A stretch of DNA of 64,000 nt from Allacma fusca (Eukaryota; Arthropoda; Collembola; Symphypleona; Sminthuridae): the NCBI GenBank assembly GCA_947179485.1, contig OX359250.1, positions 43,036,600 through 43,100,599 of the forward strand, in the 5' to 3' direction. Of the stretch, positions 57,624 through 64,000 are shown one piece after another; position 1 is the stretch's first letter, and every line of letters begins with the position of its first letter. The notes below the pieces were generated by a model, which saw nothing but the letters and a program-made list of their open reading frames with translations, made no database searches and was not told where the DNA came from. A program made the position numbers and the translations under genes.

Positions 57624-57820
57624 CTTCCACTCACCGGAGGACCCAATGGAAAGAGGATGGCGATGCTTCAATGATTCTATTGAAACCCGTTTCACACTTG
57701 CCTCCGAGAGTCACTCCGTATGAGTGGCAAACTCTTCGAGAAAAGGACTACGACAAGGAACTGTTTCAACAGGAATTTAGCTTGTTAACAGAAGGGATGA
57801 GATGGTTGCCTCGTCGATAA
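57624..57820 (+). CDS. Terminal coding exon of an unidentified plus-strand gene
   Basis: Follows acceptor ATTATCAG and encodes 64 complete codons to TAA (frame requires one base from the preceding exon). The product is hydrophilic: KEDGDASMILLKPVSHLPPR, then YEWQTLREKDYDKELFQQEF and a C-terminal MRWLPRR. Codon use and composition differ from the repeats around it, and a poly(A) signal follows 100 bp on. I do not recognise the family. Upstream exons were not found; the preceding 2 kb is mostly mobile DNA. It converges with the b561 gene. Confidence 0.5.
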
Positions 57821-57918
57821 ATGGGCTAGAGGGGAGGGAGCTGTTGGGCAATTTAATTATCAGACAGTAATTTATATAATATAGAAAGAACATTTAATAA
57901 TATTGCAATTTTTGAAAC

Positions 57919-57924
57919 AATAAA
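57919..57924 (+). terminator. Poly(A) signal AATAAA
   Basis: Canonical AATAAA 98 bp after the stop codon of the plus-strand exon. Confidence 0.45.
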
Positions 57925-58614
57925 TTTTACTTCAAAATCTTAAGTTCTGAGACTGCAAATTTTGACTGGGAAAATGATATGCGAAATATTAGCAAGATTG
58001 TGGTTGAGAATGTTTAATGGAAACAGGATTGCTGAAAGTTTCATAATATGTAATGAGTAAAATAACAATTTATTGTAGGCTAATTTTTAAAAAGTGCCAT
58101 TAAAAAATTCATTTCAAATAGAGACGTTTTTGATGCTTGCAAATCTTTATAATTTTCTAGACACTATTTGATGCACGGCAAATGCATATGTGTAGTGAGA
58201 CGTTACTGTAGTAGTAGAAGATTTCATGTTCTGTGAGGAGTGACGATAGGCAACAACGGGGAACATGGGTCAAAAAATTACATTTTTAGTGACGTCATTT
58301 GTGGATTCTGTCCGTTCTCTTGACTTGTAGAGGCTTTAACACGTGTGACTGAATGTACGATGACTTTGGTAAACTCTCAACTGTACTCTAAAATAAATTA
58401 CAGTGAATCACAAAAGCAACAACTATAACCTTTAATAATAAATACACTTTTGATAGTATGATGAAATTAGCTACTTCCATAAAATTTTCACACGTGTCTT
58501 CAATCAATTAACAATAGTCACACTGAAATACTTGAAAATACACTGGTACAAGCATAATGAAATAATTAGTCTAAAATAGCCTCAGGCTATACTGTCACAA
58601 TTAGTAGCGTAATT
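57925..58614. other. Intergenic, convergent 3' ends
   Basis: Presumed 3' UTR space of the b561 gene (minus) and downstream region of the plus-strand exon. No repeat, hairpin or clear minus-strand AATAAA is visible. Confidence 0.4.
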
Positions 58615-59891
58615 TTAATCATAATAATTGCCCTTCATAAGCATATTCAATTTCCCTGAGTCCTTGTGCGTGTACCACATGGGTCCAAAATAACGACGTT
58701 GTGGGTTGCTCCAGCATATTAGAGTTGTTAGAATCAAAGCACATAGGAAACAAACCGAAGTGTGCACTGCTAACAGCATTTTTCGCCTGGGTGCGCCAGG
58801 AAGATCTTGTTGAACGTGCGGACGAATGAGTGGGATCGGAACAGCCATGACGTAAGTTCTGGTTTTGTTTACTGCTTTATCCGTTCTCTTCAAAAAGACC
58901 ATAAGGATGACATTTATAACCACATCTACAATCAACCAGATAACCACAATCAAGGCGTTAAATTCAAAGGTGAATCCAGACACTTGAATGTCATTTCTGC
59001 CGGAGGGTGACCCAGGGACGTAGAAAGATGTTAGAAGACATAATAACCAAAGAACTCGGGCTACTGTCGCAACCAGGAAGTGTGCAAATATTGTCATTTG
59101 ACGTATTTTCTTTTTGAAGGCTCGAAATGGACTTGGAAATAGAGCGAGCAAAAAGGCGAGTAAAGAAATGTAGCCCAGAATCCAGTGTACGTACCCCAGA
59201 GGGTGTCTCGCAAATCCGAAGAATAAGCGACCAATAAACGCAGATAGCCAACCGCCGAACAGACCTACAAATGCGGTTAAGGCAGTGCTTATGTGTATAC
59301 CATGCCATACGTGGACGTTTATGAATCGCATATTCATGAGAGTCTCTTTGTAGTAACGGGATGTCAAGGTACCAAGTGGGATAACTAGCATAGTTGTCAT
59401 AACCATTGCCATTCCGTGTGTGGTTCGAAGGCCCCAAATTATTTTGCCAATTTCACTGTTGGCAGAAATTCCTTTTGTCCTGGTGTTATTTCTGGCTGCC
59501 TCGCAACCGCCGCAAGTGCCGCCAGCAGGAAATTGTGGTACATGTGGTACATACTCAGGCCCAACACGGTGGTGAGTTTCGGCGCATCGGAGCCTGTTAT
59601 TCGGTCCGCTGCTCCAGTGACCATGTATGGTTTGAATGCACCGTCCTACAAATCTCTTATAATCGGTACCCACTGACTTCGACTGACATTCGGAGTTTTT
59701 AAATGCTGGTTGTCTTTCATAGCCAACCAAATACGTGAATTCGTAGGCCGTGACCCAGGTATTGTTAGGGAGGCTTGGTCCTAAAGCAATAACTTCGATT
59801 GGCGCATCTCTCGGTGGTTCGGGGTCATAAGATCCGTAGGTAGACCTCTTCACATAAAGTACATTAAAATCGGCCGTAATCATATTCTTAC
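58615..59891 (-). CDS. Cytochrome b561 domain protein (FRRS1/DOMON-b561-like), 3' exon
   Basis: Encodes 422 aa from the first Met to TAA at 58615; as an exon it most simply starts at 59891 after acceptor CCCCAG, taking one base from the previous exon. Residues 1-150 are an extracellular Cys-containing region (C65, C82, C100, CGGC at 124-127). Then six hydrophobic helices: 154-174 (THGMAM, H156), 190-212 (WHGIH, H194/H197), 227-249 (HPLGYVHW, H227/H233), 264-288 (H268), 306-331 and 369-391. Histidines in four successive helices are the haem ligands of b561 proteins, which move electrons across membranes, often for ferric reduction. The DOMON or Reeler part would be in upstream exons. The tail is short and cytosolic. 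Confidence 0.8.
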
Positions 59892-59946
59892 CTGGGGTTT
59901 AAAATAAACAAAAGCAAGTTAATAAAGTGATAACAACATTACGCAC

Positions 59947-60173
59947 CTTAATCTGAAGTATAAATTATGGCTTTGTGTTTCTAGCATAAGAATTTCATCA
60001 GACAAGGAGCGGTAACTATAAAAACTAATGCTACTTGTGGGTCTCACTAATTTGAGGTCGGGAAAACTGACTATTTTGCGGGAGTCCTGAAAGTCTGGAG
60101 GTGGGGGTGGGGGAGGCGTGAAGTTCAGTATGTAATTAACAGGAGTTTGGAACAGCATGGGTGACTTCGACTT
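59947..60173 (-). CDS. Possible upstream exon of the b561 gene
   Basis: An open minus-strand segment of 75 codons ending at donor AAG|GTGCGT, with a weak acceptor (ATGCTTAG) at its start. It contains a seven-proline run and reads SFYSYRSLSDEILMLETQSH near the end. Its splice phase is 2, which does not fit the acceptor before 59891 but fits a weaker one at 59846 (GAAGAG|G). Either the b561 exon starts at 59845 or this is not an exon. Confidence 0.3.
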
Positions 60174-60804
60174 CTAAGCATTTTTGTTATTAAGTAATTA
60201 GTACTGGCAGGTTTCAATTCAGTTTGGTTTCGAAATACTATTATGTCCAGGGCGAGATTCACACAGTAATAAGATTTCAAGATTTGCATATGTAGTTTCG
60301 TGTCTTTCCATCCAAATAAATTATTGAAATTATAAGTCAACGTTTTGATCTGAAATTGATTTCACTTCCTTCTTGCATGTATCAGTATTTACTATTAATA
60401 ATAATAATACATTCGCACGTTTCAAATTGAACTTTGTCACACGAATCCTTAGCAACATGTAGCTAGAATAAATAGAATATTCATTTTCTAAGAAACGGGG
60501 ATGTGTCCAACCACCATTTTAATTTATAAGGGTTGTAAGAACATGTATGTCAAGTGGATGGATGATTAAATATTTTTTTAAACCAATAATCAAGCTATCT
60601 TTTAGCTTTTTTTATATTAAACGTCATGACAACAACAAGGGGCCCACAAGGACGCATTTTATTCTTGCACTTGAGAGTATTCATCATGCCATACACAATT
60701 TTTCTAACTTGTGAAGTTACAACTGAGAAGCTTATACCGGCTCTCCACCAGAGCTGCGTTCACCCTGAACATATGATTCCCAACCCTCTATAAGCCATGG
60801 AGAG
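60174..60804. other. Unassigned, with an orphan transposon end
   Basis: At 60749 CAGAGCTGCGTTCA, the CAAGTT-family terminus, appears 56 bp before the real element and without arrays behind it. Otherwise there is no supported feature. Confidence 0.45.
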
Positions 60805-61937
60805 CAGGGCTGCGTTCAAGTCAAGTTATTTTAGACAACTTGACTTGAACTTGAAAAAATTGTCTAAACGAGGTATCCGCACTTGCACTTGATTAATCAA
60901 GTTTCTCGAGCAACTTGAGTATTCAAGTACACTTGATATAAATTCATTTAATATATCTTGAACTTGATCATAACTTGACGTTCAAGTTGGACACATAACT
61001 TGACTTGAACGTGAACTTGAACTTGATTATTGAAGTATTTTTTCGTAAATGAATAAACAATACTAAAAATTTGGTCCACAATTATTATGGTTAGGTCGTA
61101 ATTAGGCTAAACTAAACGGCATGCGGAAGATATTCTTTACTTTATATTGCTAAAACGTTTAACATACTTGATCGAATAACTAAACATTGTAATCTAATTT
61201 CCTAATTTCCATTATTAAGAGACTAGCAATCATATTATTGGCCTGTTATTAGTGTCGCACTCAACTGGTGAGTGCAACCAGCAGTTATATTCATAAATAT
61301 TTGTCGTTAATTATGCTCAACAGCTTAGCAAATATTGATTTAGAAGATTGGTGTTGTTCATCTGCGCCATCATGTTTAATAGCAGCAAAAAATATTCTTA
61401 CATGGAATAATAAATTGGTCTTATACTTCTTAGCTTCAGAACAGGTGTAGTGAACAATCACATCATTTTTATAATGGAACAAGAACCCCGAGTATCAAGG
61501 ACATCCTTATAAAGCAATTAGTCGGAAATTTTAATTATTCAATTCAAAGTATAGAAACATTGCACAAGAATTATTCTCGACCACTGGACATCAGGCGACT
61601 TTAACGTCGATGGAATAAAAACAAACACAAAGATGTCATTATAATGATAATTGACTCCTAATATAATTTTTGTAGTAACATGCGATGATGCCACTATTTA
61701 GGCAATGCTTACATTGCTTTTCAGTGACAAAAACACAAGTTATACCCAAGTTTTATTGAAGTACTTCCATTCAGTGTACTTGAACTTGACTTGATTATGC
61801 AATCAAGTAATAAATTATTAACTTGAACTTGATTGAACGTGAACTTGAAAATTCAAGTTTAAAATTGCCTACACTTGACTTGAACTTGATACGCACTTGA
61901 ACTTTTCAAGTTATACTTGAACTTGAACGCAGCTCTG
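60805..61937. mobile_element. hAT-like element, CAAGTT word family, short copy
   Basis: Starts CAGGGCTGCGTTCAAG and ends CTTGAACGCAGCTCTG; 1,133 bp. It shares arms and core with 10219-12465 but lacks the two nested insertions. The flanks ATGGAGAG and GCTCAGAC do not match, so the target duplication has been lost. Confidence 0.85.
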
Positions 61938-62155
61938 GCTCAGACTAGCGAGGCAGTAGCGCTTCGCTTCTGTTGCAATCGATGAATCTATTGCAGGTTT
62001 GGATTTTTTAATATTTATCTATGTCGTCCATTCTTAACACATATTGTAAACGTAGTGCTATGATGTAACACCATGAACTAGTATCAACCTATACGTTTCC
62101 CTATAAATACCTTAAAACAGTTGTATACATGCCAGTGAGTGTTCCCTATTCAAGA
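61938..62155. other. Unassigned spacer before the right duplicate
   Basis: No feature recognised. Its counterpart in the left copy lies outside the window, so it may or may not belong to the duplicated unit. Confidence 0.4.
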
Positions 62156-64000
62156 TTAAAGCGCTTGTACATACGGTGTGCGATAAAACGGTTGTGGATA
62201 AACTCATCTACGTATTGTAGTAATTTCTCCTCAGATGAACCGGAACTAAGCGGGTCAAATCGGAGGTTTTTAAGTTTTTGGCCTTTAACAGCTTATTTAT
62301 TAAAAATTAAAAGAATAAAACTAAAAACAAAAGATTTTGGTCATTTTCTGCATACATATAATATGGGTATTGTGCCGTTTTGATTTTTTGTTCAATCTGT
62401 CACAGGTCACAGTACCATAAAGTTGCGTATCAGTGAGTTTCGACATATTATATATTAGGGAGCGTGCACAAATGACGTCATACAAAATAGAGACTTTTTA
62501 TGACTCACTGACTAAGAAATCATTCACTGTCATATCCAGTAATGACTGATTGTATATGACATCATTCGTATGTACCAACGTAAGACGAAGTTGGCGTTCT
62601 CTGCAAGGATGGGAATCGGAATCGGTATCGGAATTATATTCGAAAATTTGAGGATTTTAATTCATATTGGAATTCCAAATAATCCCCAGGAAGTATTTTA
62701 ATTCAAAATCGCATTCAAAAAATTTTTTGGAATCGGAATTGGTATTCAAATATTTTTTAATGAATTCCGATTAAAATAAAGTATTGTTTTCAATAGTATA
62801 TTTCATCAAATGTGCATACTCAAATATAAATTGTCACAATTTTTTACTTGCAGCATAGAGTTAATCAAAGAGCATTGGCGAACGTTTTCTTCATCCGAAA
62901 TTAACGTGCTTCCGCATTATACGTAAAATAGTCGACTTATTAGCACTTGTCAGAGGCTTTTAACGGTTGTGCTCAAAACTATTGTTTGTCCTACAGGTTA
63001 ATTACTCAAGTAATTTAAATCGTTGACACTAAAATTTTTATAGGTAGCTAAAAATGGGCCAAAGAAAATTAGTAACGTTGGAGTTCAAATATCAGTTTAC
63101 CGTGTTTTTTCCCCTAAATTTATACTTAATGACCTGCGGGGGAAACTAGCTTCCCAAAACATTGATGATATCATGTTTTTAAGGTTGAACGTTTTCCGTA
63201 ATTAATTCTTTGTATTTTCAGTATACTAGAAGTATTCAAATAAATATTCAAATCGGAATTCATAACGAACGAATACTTGAGGATATTTATATCCGTATTA
63301 GAATTCATATTTTTCAGTATTGCTATAGGTATTTTAAATCGTTCTTCGCCTTGAATATTTTAATTCGAATTAGAATTCATATTTTTCCGATTTCCCATCC
63401 TTGGTTCTCTGCCAACATCCAAAAAATTTAATCGTTTGCGATTGTATGCGTCATCGTTGGTCGAGTCTGTTTTGTATTAAAGCGGACCAGTGAAAGTAAC
63501 TATTTTATGAAGCACTTTTATACGACCTATCTCAATTATATTGTCTAATTAGACACTACATTCTTGATTTTTTTACGCATTGTAGAATCAAAATTTCGGA
63601 TTTTTTAAAAATTACATGCACATTTTTAAAATTATGGAAATACTTTTGACTGCCGGCAGACTCAAATATGCACTTTTAAAAACATTTAAACTCAAGGAAA
63701 GCATAAAGACTACATTGTAAAATTTTGAAAAAGTGCATATTTGAGTCTGCCGGCAGTCAAATTGGGGAAAATCCTAAACGGGTAATTTATATACACACCG
63801 CCAGGATGCAAGCATTGCTTGCTCTCTGCGAACGTAATACACGTGCAGCGCCTTCGTTGTACACAGAAAGCCCTATATCACGCTCCATTCCTTCGGACCG
63901 CGCCGCAGCTCAACTAGTCCCAAATTATTTTTTTAATCATTTGGGATTGGTTGATTGTAGCCTAATAATATTTGGCCTCAATATTAACCACGCTATTTAA
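62156..64000. repeat. Segmental duplication, right copy
   Basis: Nearly identical to 1-2330 joined to 7911-8038. It lacks the 613-bp insert, leaving TGTCACAG+GTCACAG at 62398-62412. It also lacks the 5.58-kb TIR element, with the junction CCCTA|TATCACG at 63875/63876. It continues past the window end. Confidence 0.9.
62604..63403. mobile_element. hAT-like element, GGAATC family (duplicate insertion)
   Basis: Same 800-bp element and same GTTCTCTG flanks (62596-62603, 63404-63411) as 1059-1858; it was present before the segmental duplication. Confidence 0.9.

Noticed and set aside
58807..59702. ORFs on both strands overlapping the b561 exon
   Set aside because: Shadow frames; the minus frame with ordered helices and histidines explains the region.

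Overview
This is nuclear DNA of a multicellular animal, probably an invertebrate (phylum not determinable). It is AT-rich, has GT-AG introns and (TA)n tracts, and carries a Ty3/Gypsy retrotransposon, an RLE-type LINE and about twenty short non-autonomous DNA transposons. I see no bacterial operon, rRNA, tRNA or CRISPR array. Mobile DNA fills most of the window.

Layout. 1-8.04 kb is the left copy of a segmental duplication whose right copy starts at 62.156 kb and runs off the window. The left copy holds a 613-bp element and a 5.58-kb terminal-inverted-repeat element that the right copy lacks. 8.2-18.1 kb is a run of nested hAT-like elements. 18.68-20.24 kb holds the first two exons (minus strand) of a secreted or membrane protein gene. 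21.8-25.2 kb is a gag-only LTR retrotransposon inserted in a (TA)n tract. 26.35-33.59 kb is a 3,619-bp tandem duplication. 33.4-46.5 kb is a 13-kb Ty3/Gypsy element (minus strand) with identical-looking LTRs, an interrupted pol, a damaged gag, an extra 452-aa ORF and two hAT-like insertions. 47.1-50.3 kb holds more hAT-like elements. 51.3-54.0 kb is an R2-like LINE ORF with one in-frame amber stop. 55.2-56.8 kb holds two more 8-bp-TSD elements. 57.6-57.8 kb is a plus-strand terminal exon with a poly(A) signal. 58.6-59.9 kb is the cytochrome b561 exon of a minus-strand gene.

Host genes. The 59.9-kb exon is the 3' end of a b561-type transmembrane electron-transfer protein. The 20.2-kb gene is a 5' end with a signal peptide. 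Both are on the minus strand and their splice phases are compatible (one base left over). With the ~62-kb duplication, this suggests two tandem copies of one gene, each cut by the window.

Main signal. At least 17 independent insertions have exact 8-bp target-site duplications. Most have termini close to YAGRG(G/C/T)TG. Almost every family is built from its own private 5-8-bp word, repeated toward both ends in opposite orientation (for example GGAATC, CGAGTA, CAAGTT, CAGTT, CGGGTT, AAATGCCC, AACGATAT, AACAAAAC). This looks like one terminal grammar combined with many diverged subterminal binding alphabets. One insertion has a clean excision footprint in the duplicated copy, so a transposase has acted recently.
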